From Cohnella sp. OV330 (GTDB taxonomy: Bacteria; Bacillota; Bacilli; Paenibacillales; Paenibacillaceae), in contig NZ_FOKE01000009.1 of the NCBI RefSeq assembly GCF_900112065.1, positions 288,672 to 352,671 of the forward strand: a stretch of DNA of 64,000 nt, read 5' to 3'. The translations under genes and the position numbers were made by a program. How positions within the stretch are numbered: position 1 is the first letter of the stretch; each line of letters starts with the position of its first letter. This document shows positions 47,079-56,297 of this stretch, piece by piece. Under the pieces are notes generated by a model, which was not told the origin of the DNA, did not search any database, and was given only the letters and a program-made list of their open reading frames with translations.

Positions 47079-49030
47079 AAGTTTTCCTCCTTCATTGCCC
47101 CGTACAGGTCGGGGTCTCCCAGCAGCATGTCCTGCAGGCGTTGGCCTTGGGGCACCATCGGATAGACGAGCTCGTCCTTGTCGACGACGAAGTCGATCAG
47201 GACCGGACCGTCCGTCGCCAGCGCTTCGGCCCAGACGGCTTCCGCCTCCCGCTTGTTCGTAGCCCGCAGCCCCTTCACCCCGTACGCTTCGGCGAGGAGC
47301 ACGAAGTCCGGACTGCCGCCGAGATCGATGTGGCTGTATCTACCCTCGTAAACGAGCTCCTGCCACTGCTTGATCATGCCGAGCGTCCGGTTGTTGATGA
47401 CGACGATCTTCACGGGAATTTGCCGAATGGCGCAGACGGCCAGCTCCTGGGCGCACATCTGCATGCCGCCGTCTCCGTTGACGGAGACGACGAGACGGTC
47501 CGGATTGCCGATCTGGGCGCCGATCGCCGCCGGGAAGCCGAAGCCCATCGTGCCGAGCCCGCCCGAGGTGACGAGCGTGCGCGGCCGGTCGAAGCGGCCG
47601 TATTGGGCCGTCCACATCTGGTGCTGGCCGACGTCGGTCGTGACGATGGCGTCTCCGCCGGTCGTGCGGGCGATCATCTCGATGACGTACTGCGGCTTGA
47701 GGACGTCGTCGGAATCGCGGTAGCGGAGCGGGAAATCCTTTTTCCAAACGAATACGAGGGCAAGCCAGCCGGAAGCGGAAAGAGAAGCGGCGCCGGAGCG
47801 GCGGCCCGTCTCGTCGCCGACGGAGACGCGTACCGCCTCGGTTGCGTCGGAGACGCGGACCGGCACTGCGGTACCGGGGGACCGGTCAACCTCCGCGTTA
47901 ACCGAGGCGAGGACAGCCTCGTCGCCGCCGGGAGCGACAAGTCCCAGCGCCCGGTTGAGCGCGGAGAGCGCGAGACGCGCGTCGCCGCTGACCGGATAAT
48001 CCACCTGCACCAGCTTCCCGATCTCCGCGGCGTCGATCTCGATATGCGCGATCGCCGCCCGCTGCGCGAAGCCGTCGAGCCGCATCGTCACGCGATCGTC
48101 GAAGCGCGCGCCGACCGCGATGAGCAGGTCGCACTGCAGAATAGCCTGATTCGCGGCATACGTGCCGTGCATGCCCGGCATGCCGAGCCATAGCGGATCT
48201 TGGGCGGGCAGCGCGCCCATGCCCATCAGCGTCGTCGTCACGGGAATGCCCGCGCCGCGCGCAAGCACCGCGAGATGGTCCGCTGCGCCGCTCTGAAGGA
48301 CGCCGCCCCCGGCCAGCAGCAGCGGGCGCTCGGCTTTGCGGATCGCCTCGGCCAGGGCTTCGACGTCCGCCTCGTCCGGAAGGACGGGGGACAGCAAGGA
48401 TGGAGGCAGGTCGAGCCGCTCGGGATAGACGAATTCGACGATCTCGGCGGACACGTCCTTCGGGATGTCGACGATGACCGGGCCGGGCCTGCCAGCAGCC
48501 GCGATCGCGAACGCTTCGCGGATCGTGCGGGCCAGGTCCTCCGCCTTCGTGACGAAAAATCCGTGCTTCGAGATCGGCTGCGTAATGCCGATGATATCGG
48601 CCTCCTGGAAGGCGTCGGTGCCGATCAGCGACGTGGCGACGTTGCCGGTAATCACGACGAGCGGCACCGAGTCCATATGCGCCGTCGCGATGCCGGTGAC
48701 GAGGTTCGTCGCGCCGGGTCCGGACGTGGCGAGGCATACGCCCGTCTTGCCCGTCGACCGGGCATAACCGTCCGCGGCGTGCACGGCGCCTTGCTCGTGG
48801 CGCGTCAGCAGATGCCGGAACGCGGGGTTGCCGTGCATGGCGTCGTAAATGTAGAGCACCGCGCCGCCCGGATAACCGAATACGCATTCGACGCCCTCGA
48901 GCAGCAGCATGCGAAGCAGAATCTCCGAGCCGCTGATCCGCTCCCTACGGCGTAGCCGCTGCCGCAGCTCCTCGCCCGTTTCTGCCGTTTCGATCCTTTC
49001 TGAAGTTACGATCCGTTCTGTCTTTTCCAT
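47075..49030 (-). CDS. ilvB: acetolactate synthase large (catalytic) subunit
   Basis: 651 residues; thiamine-diphosphate/FAD enzyme joining two pyruvates, or pyruvate and 2-oxobutyrate, in branched-chain amino-acid synthesis. FGYPGGAVLYIYD, catalytic Glu in RHEQGAVHAADGYAR (about 95), FAD-domain GARFDDRVT, and the ThDP motif NGDGGMQM ... VVINN (about 540-570). It is longer than the usual 560-590: about 35 extra N-terminal residues rich in Glu/Arg and a 40-residue Val/Ser/Gly-rich insert (about 430-470) before the ThDP domain. ATG 49030 with GGAGGAGG. No T-box leader is visible. Confidence 0.93.
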   Translation of the reverse strand: MEKTERIVTSERIETAETGEELRQRLRRRERISGSEILLRMLLLEGVECVFGYPGGAVLYIYDAMHGNPAFRHLLTRHEQGAVHAADGYARSTGKTGVCLATSGPGATNLVTGIATAHMDSVPLVVITGNVATSLIGTDAFQEADIIGITQPISKHGFFVTKAEDLARTIREAFAIAAAGRPGPVIVDIPKDVSAEIVEFVYPERLDLPPSLLSPVLPDEADVEALAEAIRKAERPLLLAGGGVLQSGAADHLAVLARGAGIPVTTTLMGMGALPAQDPLWLGMPGMHGTYAANQAILQCDLLIAVGARFDDRVTMRLDGFAQRAAIAHIEIDAAEIGKLVQVDYPVSGDARLALSALNRALGLVAPGGDEAVLASVNAEVDRSPGTAVPVRVSDATEAVRVSVGDETGRRSGAASLSASGWLALVFVWKKDFPLRYRDSDDVLKPQYVIEMIARTTGGDAIVTTDVGQHQMWTAQYGRFDRPRTLVTSGGLGTMGFGFPAAIGAQIGNPDRLVVSVNGDGGMQMCAQELAVCAIRQIPVKIVVINNRTLGMIKQWQELVYEGRYSHIDLGGSPDFVLLAEAYGVKGLRATNKREAEAVWAEALATDGPVLIDFVVDKDELVYPMVPQGQRLQDMLLGDPDLYGAMKEENL

Positions 49031-49151
49031 CGTTCGAACGCCTCCTCCGGCTATGCTGTGCCGAGCGTACCACGGGCGAGGCGGCGGAGACGCTATCCTT
49101 TCGGATACATTGATAGTATACTTTTCGGTAAAAAAGGATGGAGGCTTGCAC

Positions 49152-51383
49152 ATGTCGGGAACGATCGGCGAGCGGCTCGCGAGGCTTATGGACGACTACT
49201 TCGTCGGCCGCGCCTTCGAGCTCGGGTTCTTCGCGGACTGGATCGGCGGCGAGGGCAGGAGCGCGGAGCGCCTGCTGAACGTCTACGGCCCGGCCGGCAT
49301 GGGCAAGACCTACCTGCTGCGTCAGTACGCGGGCATCGCGAGCCAGGCAGGCTACGCGGCGGCCGAAGTGCAGGTCCCCGACGCGCTGCAGGGTCGCGAC
49401 GAGTTCGTCCGCCGCCTGCTGGCGGCGCTCGGCGACGATGCTTCGGCGTCCGAAGCTTCTGCTGCTGTGCCCGTATCGCGTCCGTCCTCGGCTGAGGCAG
49501 CGTCAGCCGCGATCGGTATGGCGCCGGCCACCGCCCGAGACGATGAAGCGACGGGGACGCTCGAAGAGCGGTGCCTCGCCGTCATCCGGGAGCGGGATCG
49601 GGCGGGCGGATGCGTGCTGCTGCTCGACGGCTGCGAATCGCTCGGAAGCCTGGACCACTGGCTGCGGGAGTCGTTTTTCCCGCGTTTGCCCGGCCGCTGC
49701 CTCATCGTGATGGCCGGCCGGCGTCCGCTCGAGGGCGCCTGGACGGCGCTTCCCGCCTGGCGGCGGCTGATCGTCCGCTTGCCGCTGCGCGAGCTGTCCT
49801 ACGACGACATCCGGACGTATCTCGCTCGGTGGGGCGTAGCGGACGAGGCGGCGATCGACGGCGTCTGGCTGAGGACGATGGGGCATCCGCTGGCGCTGTC
49901 CTTGCTTGCGCCGGAAGGCCCGGCCGCGACGAGCGTCGCGGATCGGCGGCGCGCCATGGCCTGGAGCGAACCGCCTTTGCCGTCGGACGGCGACCGGATG
50001 CCGGGGACGTCCGCGTTAGAGAGCCTCTGGGAGGCTTGGCTGGCGGAGGCGGCGGACGAAGCGCTGCTGCAGGCGCTCTACGCGGCTTCGGCGGTGCGTA
50101 CTTTTAATCTAGAGACGCTGAGCGAGCTGACGGGCGGGACGCTCTCGCCGACTGCGTTCGCCGAGCTGTGCCGGCTCTCGTTCGTGAGCCGCAGCGGGGG
50201 CGGATGGCAGCTCCAGGAGTTCGTCTGGGAGCATCTGCGCTGCCGGCTGCGGGAGACGATGCCGCAGACGTACGCCAGGCTAGAGGCGCGCGCCGCGGCT
50301 TATTATCGCAGGCAGATCGAAGCGGAGCTGCGGAGCGGCCGGGGGCTCGGACCGGCATGGGGCGAGCTGCTGCGGCATGCCGGCAACCCGGTGCTGCGCG
50401 CGCACTACCGGCATGCGGCGGACGCCGGCAGCCAATGGGAGCCGATGCATGCCGGCACCCTTGGCGAAGCGTTGCGTTATATCGCGCGGCGTCGCCAGGA
50501 GACGCGCGACTGGAAGGTCGTCTGCGGCGACCCGGACTCGGGCGCCATGTTCCGCTTCGCGCTGCCGCAGGCGGTCACCCAGGGGCGGCTCGCGCACCTG
50601 GAGCCGGAGCGGCTGCTGGCGCTGGCGCCTGGCGCGGTCCGGCTGCTGCGCGACCGCGACGGCCATGTGGCCGGCATCGCGGCGATCGTGCCGATCGACG
50701 TACGCACGATCGGCGAGCTGTCGGCCCTGCCGATTTCGCGCGCTTACTTTGCCGCTTGGCCGGAAGTGAAGAAGCGCGCGCTCGCGGCCGATCCAGCCCG
50801 GCGAGAGGGATGGTACGTCTATGCGATGGACGCCGAAAACCTGGAGCGCGAGGATCTGAGGAGCGCTATGCTGCAGCCGCTGCTCGAGCTGGCCGCGGCA
50901 GGGGCGCTGCTGGTCGAGTCTCCGCCACCGCATGCGTATTACCGGCTGAGCAAGCGCAGCCTGGGTTTTGTCGAGGTGCCGGAAGCCGCGCATGCGGACT
51001 ATGAGCTTGGCGAGACGGCAGCGACTTTCGAGCTGGATACGCGCGGGGACGCCATGCAGGCGTTTCTGCGCCGAACGGGCGCTTGGACGGACGACGCCGA
51101 GACCGAAGTCGAATCGCCGTCGCGCGCGGAATGGACGCCCGGCCTATCGCCCGAGAGCCGATTGGGCGACGTGCGACCCGAGCCCCTGACGCCGCGCGAG
51201 CGCGAAGTCGGCCGACGCCTAGTAATGGGCGAGACGAACGCGCAGATCGGCGCGTCCTTGTACATTAGCGAGGCCGCCGTCAAGAAGCATGTGAACGCCA
51301 TGCTGTCCAAGTACGGGCTGCGGAACCGGACGCAGCTGGCCGCAAGGCTGCTCGAGGAAGGCGCCGAACGGCTCGGCCATTAA
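49152..51383 (+). CDS. MalT-like LuxR-family regulator with AAA/STAND ATPase domain
   Basis: 743 residues. Walker A NVYGPAGMGKTY at about residue 44-54, Walker B CVLLLDGCESL (about 156), a STAND/NACHT-like helical part to about 400, a middle domain of unknown type, and a C-terminal LuxR helix-turn-helix (about 680-735: LTPREREVGRRL, ETNAQIGASLYISEAAVKKH). Such regulators bind ATP and an inducer, then oligomerise on DNA. ATG 49152 with GGATGGAGG. Divergent from ilvB; followed within 20 bases by a histidine kinase gene, so the three regulatory genes form one operon. Signal unknown. Confidence 0.88.
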   Translation: MSGTIGERLARLMDDYFVGRAFELGFFADWIGGEGRSAERLLNVYGPAGMGKTYLLRQYAGIASQAGYAAAEVQVPDALQGRDEFVRRLLAALGDDASASEASAAVPVSRPSSAEAASAAIGMAPATARDDEATGTLEERCLAVIRERDRAGGCVLLLDGCESLGSLDHWLRESFFPRLPGRCLIVMAGRRPLEGAWTALPAWRRLIVRLPLRELSYDDIRTYLARWGVADEAAIDGVWLRTMGHPLALSLLAPEGPAATSVADRRRAMAWSEPPLPSDGDRMPGTSALESLWEAWLAEAADEALLQALYAASAVRTFNLETLSELTGGTLSPTAFAELCRLSFVSRSGGGWQLQEFVWEHLRCRLRETMPQTYARLEARAAAYYRRQIEAELRSGRGLGPAWGELLRHAGNPVLRAHYRHAADAGSQWEPMHAGTLGEALRYIARRRQETRDWKVVCGDPDSGAMFRFALPQAVTQGRLAHLEPERLLALAPGAVRLLRDRDGHVAGIAAIVPIDVRTIGELSALPISRAYFAAWPEVKKRALAADPARREGWYVYAMDAENLEREDLRSAMLQPLLELAAAGALLVESPPPHAYYRLSKRSLGFVEVPEAAHADYELGETAATFELDTRGDAMQAFLRRTGAWTDDAETEVESPSRAEWTPGLSPESRLGDVRPEPLTPREREVGRRLVMGETNAQIGASLYISEAAVKKHVNAMLSKYGLRNRTQLAARLLEEGAERLGH

Positions 51384-51402
51384 GGAGAAGGAGGACGCAA
51401 GG

Positions 51403-52830
51403 ATGCTGTTCGTATGGCCGGTTTTGTGGGCGGTGGCGCTGTTTCTCCTGGCCGCGGGCTCGGGCTCTTCCGCATCCCGGCGGCTCGCCGCGGTGTCCTT
51501 CTTCGCCGGGACGGGCGCGCTTGCGGCCGTCCTCGACCTGAATATCATACCGGCGCTGGCGGACGGCGCGGTTCGCGACCGTTGGGAGCAGCCGCTCTAT
51601 CATCTGCAGGCCGCAGCCTCCGTCGCCTCCTACTACGGCGTGCCCTACGCCTTTTTGTTGTTCGCGCTGGCGTTCCGTCCCGTGCGGATGCATCCCGCGC
51701 TTCGTCGCGCGCTGCCCGTCGCCCTCATGGCGCCGATCGTGCTCTGCCTGCTGCTGACGCCGTGGTATACCGAGCGCTATCCGATCTCCTTCGACATCGT
51801 CGTCTGGTGGGCGGCGCCTTACATGCTTTACGGCGCGGCGCATATTTTACTGCTGAGACCCCGTCGCTCGCCGCTCTCCCCGACCTACTGGATCGTTTGC
51901 CTTGCCGTCGTGCCGCCCATGCTGTTTCTTCTTGCGATGAGTTATGTGCTTCCTAGCCTCGGCATGCTGCGCATGTGGGTATACAACACATGGGTAGCGT
52001 CGCTGGCGGTCGCGGTGTTCCTGATCGGACTGTTCAGCTACGGGTTCATGGGTATCCGGCTGCTGGTCGACCGCCGCAGATTGGACACGACGTGGAGAGC
52101 CGTCAACGCGGGCACGGCCATTCTGAACCACGCCATGAAAAACGACGCGGGCAAGCTGCGTCTGTTCGGGGAGAAGACGAAGCGATATGCGGAAAAGACG
52201 GGCCAGCCCGAGCTGCTGCGCGATATCGAGACGATGCTGTCCGCCTCGCTGCATATGCAGGAGATGATCGCCCGCGTCCACCGGCGGACCGGCGATCTGG
52301 AGCTGCGGCGGACGAGCGTCCGCTTGGGCGAGCTTCTCCGCGATACGCTTGCCGGGCTTGAGCCGCAGTTCGACGGGATTCGGAAGCAGCTCCTGCTGCC
52401 GACGCGGGAGTGGTTGGCGGAGGTGGATGCGGCGCAGCTGGGCGAGGCGCTGAACAACATCGTCGCCAATGCCGCCGAGGCGATCAAGGGACGCGGCGGG
52501 GCGCTGACGGTGAAGCTGTCCGAAGGACGGCGCGAGCTCGTCATCGAGGTCGCGGACACCGGTCCCGGCATGACCCGAAGCCAGCGCGCGCATGCGTTGG
52601 AGCCCTTCTATACGACGAAGGGCGGCGGGACGAATTTCGGTTTGGGTTTGCCTTACGCCTACCAGGTCATGCGCAAGCACGGGGGATCGCTCGCGATCCG
52701 GAGCAAGAGCGGGCAAGGTACGAGCGTCTATTTGACATTGCCGATTCGGAGCGTGCGGGCGCACCCGGATCATTCGACGCCGTCGCGGGCGCCGAACCCA
52801 AAGGAGGCGGGGCTGGATGCAAGCCATTAA
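51403..52830 (+). CDS. membrane histidine kinase with 7-TM-type sensor
   Basis: 475 residues. Seven or so hydrophobic helices (residues 1-225), then a transmitter with the phospho-accepting histidine in AILNHAMKNDAGK (about 246), the N box EALNNIVANAAEAI (about 350), G1 VADTGPGM and G2 GGGTNFGLGLPYAY. The short DHp and this H-box resemble the SpoOB/NarL-partner type. AAGGAG-like site before ATG 51403. The gene overlaps the response regulator by 14 bases, an unambiguous two-component pair. Confidence 0.9.
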   Translation: MLFVWPVLWAVALFLLAAGSGSSASRRLAAVSFFAGTGALAAVLDLNIIPALADGAVRDRWEQPLYHLQAAASVASYYGVPYAFLLFALAFRPVRMHPALRRALPVALMAPIVLCLLLTPWYTERYPISFDIVVWWAAPYMLYGAAHILLLRPRRSPLSPTYWIVCLAVVPPMLFLLAMSYVLPSLGMLRMWVYNTWVASLAVAVFLIGLFSYGFMGIRLLVDRRRLDTTWRAVNAGTAILNHAMKNDAGKLRLFGEKTKRYAEKTGQPELLRDIETMLSASLHMQEMIARVHRRTGDLELRRTSVRLGELLRDTLAGLEPQFDGIRKQLLLPTREWLAEVDAAQLGEALNNIVANAAEAIKGRGGALTVKLSEGRRELVIEVADTGPGMTRSQRAHALEPFYTTKGGGTNFGLGLPYAYQVMRKHGGSLAIRSKSGQGTSVYLTLPIRSVRAHPDHSTPSRAPNPKEAGLDASH

Positions 52831-53533
52831 GATATGGATCGTGGAAGACGACGAAGATTGGCGCAGAGGGCTCGTCTCGTACCTGAACGAGGAGCCGGAT
52901 CTGCAGGTGAAGCTGGCGAGCGGCGACCCCGACCAGGTTCGCGGCGCGCTCGCGCGGACGGAAGAGGCGGAGGATTCGCAGCCGCCCGACGTCGTCCTCA
53001 TGGACATCATGCTGCACGGCATGCCCGAGGGCATCGCGCTGGCGGAGGAGGTCGCCGTCGCCGCCGGCGCGCGGGTCATTATGCTGACGTCGATGGAGGA
53101 GAAGGACCTTATCCTGCGGTCCTTCCAGGCGGGCGCCATCGACTATCAACTGAAGACGGACTTCGAGGGCCTGCCCGCGGCGATCCGGGCCGCCGCCCGG
53201 CGCGAGGCGCCGATCAGTCCGGCGGCCGCGGCGCGAATGCGGGAGGAGTTCAAACGCCTCAAAGCGCTGGAGCGGGAGTTCGAGGTCAAGAAGCTGCAGG
53301 ACCTGATCACCCCTGCGGAGCTGCAGCTGCTCGAGATGGTCGACCGCGGCTATTCGCAGTCGCAGATCGCCGACAGGCAGTTCATCTCCGTCCGCACGGT
53401 CAAAAACCATATCAATCACATTCTCCGCAAGCTCGGCGTCCCCGGCTCCAAAGAGGCGGCCAGGCAGGCCAGGGACATGGGGCTGTTCAAGCCGAAGGAA
53501 GAAGCGGGGCACCCTCCGGGCCCCCGGGAATAA
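52817..53533 (+). CDS. NarL/FixJ-type response regulator
   Basis: 238 residues. Receiver domain with acidic pocket IVEDDEDW (9-16), phosphorylation Asp63 in VVLMDIML and Lys in DYQLKTD; a short helical linker; a C-terminal LuxR-type helix-turn-helix (about 175-225: LITPAELQLLEMVDRGYSQ, ISVRTVKNHINHILRKLGV). Its start lies in the kinase gene. Together with the MalT-like gene it gives a three-gene regulatory operon; targets unknown. Terminator at 53557. Confidence 0.93.
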   Translation: MQAIKIWIVEDDEDWRRGLVSYLNEEPDLQVKLASGDPDQVRGALARTEEAEDSQPPDVVLMDIMLHGMPEGIALAEEVAVAAGARVIMLTSMEEKDLILRSFQAGAIDYQLKTDFEGLPAAIRAAARREAPISPAAAARMREEFKRLKALEREFEVKKLQDLITPAELQLLEMVDRGYSQSQIADRQFISVRTVKNHINHILRKLGVPGSKEAARQARDMGLFKPKEEAGHPPGPRE

Positions 53534-53556
53534 ACGGTTCGCGGAAGCGACAAGAT

Positions 53557-53587
53557 GGTACCACGTAAAGTTGGTACTATTTTTTTT
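53557..53587 (+). terminator. rho-independent terminator of the regulatory operon
   Basis: GGTACCA (53557-53563) pairs with TGGTACT (53572-53578), then A and eight Ts. Confidence 0.85.
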
Positions 53588-53630
53588 GCCCTGATTTTCT
53601 AAAATGAGGATGAAGAGAGGGGGAGCGAGC

Positions 53631-54341
53631 ATGACGTTTGAACCGTACGGGACACCGCATTGGGCGGCGCTCGGACTGCTGGCGCTGATCGTAGCAGCCG
53701 TGTGCGTGCAGCGGGGAAGGCTGCGAGGCTTGAGACAGGTCCGTATCGCCCTGGCCGCGGCGTCGGCCGCCGTCGAGCTGGCGATGCTGGCCGACCGCGC
53801 GATCACGCAGGATTGGGACATTTATGCGCTGCCGTTCGAGCTGTGCAGCCTTATGATCTGGCTGACCGCGCTTATGGTGCTGACCGGCAGCCGGCGGCTG
53901 TACGAGGTGACGTTTTTCCTCGGCATTCTCGGCGCGGCCCAAGCGCTGGCGACGCCCGACCTGACGGCTCCGTTTCCGACGTTCGGCTTCGCGCATTTCT
54001 TCCTCGGCCATATCCTCATCGTCGTTTCCAATCTGTACATGACGATCGTGGAGGGCTACCGCCCGACGCTCCGATCCGCCCTGCGGGCCTTCGGCTGGCT
54101 CCAGGCGCTTGCGGTGCCCGCCGCGGTCGCAGACATGCTGGCCGGGACCAACTTCATGTTCCTCGCCCGCAAGCCGCCTTCGGCGTCGCTGCTCGATCTG
54201 CTCGGTCCGTGGCCCTGGTACCTACTGGAGCTCGAGGCCGTAGCTCTTGCGCTCTGCATTCTCCTGCTTGGTCTCGTCAAGCTGGCCGATCGCTTTTTTT
54301 CAAGCCGTATTCCATCACCCAAGGAGGGTTCGCCGTCATGA
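53631..54341 (+). CDS. TIGR02206/YwaF-type integral membrane protein
   Basis: 236 residues with seven or so membrane helices. Family marks are the polar motifs inside helices: LPFELCSLMIWLTAL (about 73), FFLGILGAAQALATPDL and FGFAHFFLGHILIV (about 118). Function of the family is unknown. ATG 53631 with GAGGGGGAG at 53616-53624; an upstream in-frame ATG at 53604 has no site. Overlaps the DUF2339-type gene by four bases (ATGA), so they are coupled. Confidence 0.85.
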   Translation: MTFEPYGTPHWAALGLLALIVAAVCVQRGRLRGLRQVRIALAAASAAVELAMLADRAITQDWDIYALPFELCSLMIWLTALMVLTGSRRLYEVTFFLGILGAAQALATPDLTAPFPTFGFAHFFLGHILIVVSNLYMTIVEGYRPTLRSALRAFGWLQALAVPAAVADMLAGTNFMFLARKPPSASLLDLLGPWPWYLLELEAVALALCILLLGLVKLADRFFSSRIPSPKEGSPS

Positions 54342-55930
54342 CCGACCATTTGCGCAAGCATTGGACATCCCTGCTAGGCGTAGCGCTCGTATTGACCGCT
54401 TTTATCACGCTGTTCCGTTATACGGTCGACCGCGGCTGGATCACCGATCCGATGAAAATCGGCGTCGGGCTGCTGGCCGGCATCGGTTTTGCACTGGCTG
54501 GCGCGCGTATCGCGACCAAGCCGAGAGGGGCGATGGCGGGCGAAATCGGGATCGGCCTCGGCGCTTGCGTCCTGTACGCCACCGTTGCATTCGCCGGCAT
54601 CGCCTATGCGCTGTGGGCGCCCATGACCGTGCTGCTCGGCATGATCGCCGTCACCGCACTGGCCGTGGCTTACGCCTGGCGGTTCGGCTCCCGCCTGCTC
54701 ATGCATATCGCGCTGGCCGGCGGCCTGCTATCGCCGATGCTGATGCTGCCCGAGACCGACCAAGTCTTCGCGCTGTTCCTATACCTGCTCGTGTTGAACG
54801 CAGCCTTTTTCGCGATCAGCATCGCGAAGGGATGGAGCGAACTGCGGCCGATCGCGTTTGCCGGCACCTGGGCGCTCTACGCGATCTACTTCTTCTGGTT
54901 CGACCCGTCGCTGGACGGCTGGCAGAACATGCCGATCCGTTACGCGCTGGCCGCCTTCCTGTTCTATCATCTCGGATGCCTGATCGCCAGCATGCGTCTG
55001 GGCCGCTGCTTCGACGGCTTAAACATGTATCTGAGCCTCGCCAACGGCATCTTGTTCGGCGTATGGTCGCTGATCATCTTAAAAGGCGAGCTGGATGACG
55101 GCTATACGTTGGCCTTTATCGGTCTGCTGTTCCTCGCCGCCGCGGCATTCGTGATACGTCAGACGGGCCGCACGCTCGTTTATGCGCTGAGCCACGGCTT
55201 GAGCGGAGCCCTGTTGGTGCTGGTCGCGCTCAATCAGCTCGGCAGCGGCCTTGAGACGAAGCCGATGCTGAACGTCTTCCAGTGGGCGGGCGTCGCGATC
55301 GTCCTTGCGGCGGCGGGCCGCATGCGGAAGCGGAAGCATTGGCTGCCGGAGACCCTTTCCATGACGATCTGGTTCATCGTCGGCGTCTACTGGTTTTCGA
55401 CCACCTGGGACACGCCCCGGGGCGACTGGTTCGGCGTCTACGTTCCTTTCCTGAACTGGGGCGCCCTGTCCTGGATGCTGCTGGCCGCAATGGGCTTCTA
55501 CTATGCGACGAAACGCCAGGCGGTCGGCATGGACGGCTCGGACCGCGCGCTTGTGTCGAATGCGCTTGCCCTTGGCGCTCATCTCGTCGTGGGCGGCCTG
55601 CTGACCGTGCAGATCACGGGGCTGTTCGAAGCCTACGACTGGGGAAACGGAGAGACGACGCTGCTTCGGATCGCCTTGTCGCTTGCCTGGGGCGTATACG
55701 CCTTGCTGCTGTTCTTTTGGGGCGCGTACCGCCGCGAGCCGCTGTTCCGCTGGTTCGGCTCCGGGGTCCTCGTCATCGTGGCGCTCAAGGCGATGATCCT
55801 CGACCTGCAAGGGGAGGAGACCTTGCTCAAGGTGCTCGTCCTGCTCGGCTTGGGCGGCATCTCGTTCCTCGTCACTTGGGTAAACGGCAGATGGGCGCCG
55901 CAAGCAGATAAGGTTGTAAATGGTAGATAA
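54338..55930 (+). CDS. DUF2339-type polytopic membrane protein
   Basis: 530 residues, about sixteen hydrophobic helices with little outside them (for example IGVGLLAGIGFALAGARIA near residue 45, MAGEIGIGLGACVLYATVA). The alternating Gly-rich helices match DUF2339 membrane proteins, whose role is unknown. AAGGAGGG at 54321-54328 fixes the ATG at 54338. Second gene of a three-gene unit with the TIGR02206-type gene and a small protein gene that overlaps its end. Confidence 0.8.
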   Translation: MTDHLRKHWTSLLGVALVLTAFITLFRYTVDRGWITDPMKIGVGLLAGIGFALAGARIATKPRGAMAGEIGIGLGACVLYATVAFAGIAYALWAPMTVLLGMIAVTALAVAYAWRFGSRLLMHIALAGGLLSPMLMLPETDQVFALFLYLLVLNAAFFAISIAKGWSELRPIAFAGTWALYAIYFFWFDPSLDGWQNMPIRYALAAFLFYHLGCLIASMRLGRCFDGLNMYLSLANGILFGVWSLIILKGELDDGYTLAFIGLLFLAAAAFVIRQTGRTLVYALSHGLSGALLVLVALNQLGSGLETKPMLNVFQWAGVAIVLAAAGRMRKRKHWLPETLSMTIWFIVGVYWFSTTWDTPRGDWFGVYVPFLNWGALSWMLLAAMGFYYATKRQAVGMDGSDRALVSNALALGAHLVVGGLLTVQITGLFEAYDWGNGETTLLRIALSLAWGVYALLLFFWGAYRREPLFRWFGSGVLVIVALKAMILDLQGEETLLKVLVLLGLGGISFLVTWVNGRWAPQADKVVNGR

Positions 55931-56216
55931 TCCAGATGATTCGCTTTATAATGCGGGAGTAATGAAGCAGATGAAGGAGGACTCCGCTATCGAAATCAGC
56001 GCACTGCTAGTCATTGTCGTCGCGATGCTCGCCGCGGCAGCAGGCTGGCTCGTTCTAATGCTGGCCGTCCGCCGCGCGGTCGATTCTTCCGAGACTTCGC
56101 GCAAGCTCGAGCAGTTGACGGATGAGGTCCGCATGCTCCGCCGGGAGCTTCGCGTGCGGGAAGTCGTCCTGCGGAGCAGCGAGGCGATGGGGCATCAAGT
56201 CGACCGTCATGTCTAG
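55920..56216 (+). CDS. small single-helix membrane protein, unknown function
   Basis: 98 residues if started at 55920 (weak AAGG site at 55910), or 84 from ATG 55962 with GGGAG close upstream. One strong membrane helix (ALLVIVVAMLAAAAGWLVLMLAV) is followed by a charged coiled coil (SETSRKLEQLTDEVRMLRREL). The helix is 23 residues long, shown here by its core AMLAAAAGWLVLML. No family recognised. It overlaps the DUF2339-type gene and ends at a strong terminator, which supports a real third gene. Confidence 0.6.
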   Translation: MVDNPDDSLYNAGVMKQMKEDSAIEISALLVIVVAMLAAAAGWLVLMLAVRRAVDSSETSRKLEQLTDEVRMLRRELRVREVVLRSSEAMGHQVDRHV

Positions 56217-56234
56217 CTCTGGCCGTCGAATGAT

Positions 56235-56276
56235 AAAAAGCGGGCGCTCTCTCCGGCGGAGAGGCGCCCGCTTTTT
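56235..56276. terminator. strong bidirectional terminator
   Basis: AAAAAGCGGGCGC and GCGCCCGCTTTTT pair around an inner CTCTCC/GGAGAG stem. Serves the small-protein operon on the plus strand and the DinB-superfamily gene on the minus strand. Confidence 0.93.
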
Positions 56277-56297
56277 CGCGTGGGACCGACGAGCGGA

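Noticed and set aside
49031..49151. T-box leader for ilvB
   Set aside because: Only 120 bases are available, shared with a divergent promoter, and no T-box or terminator elements are seen.
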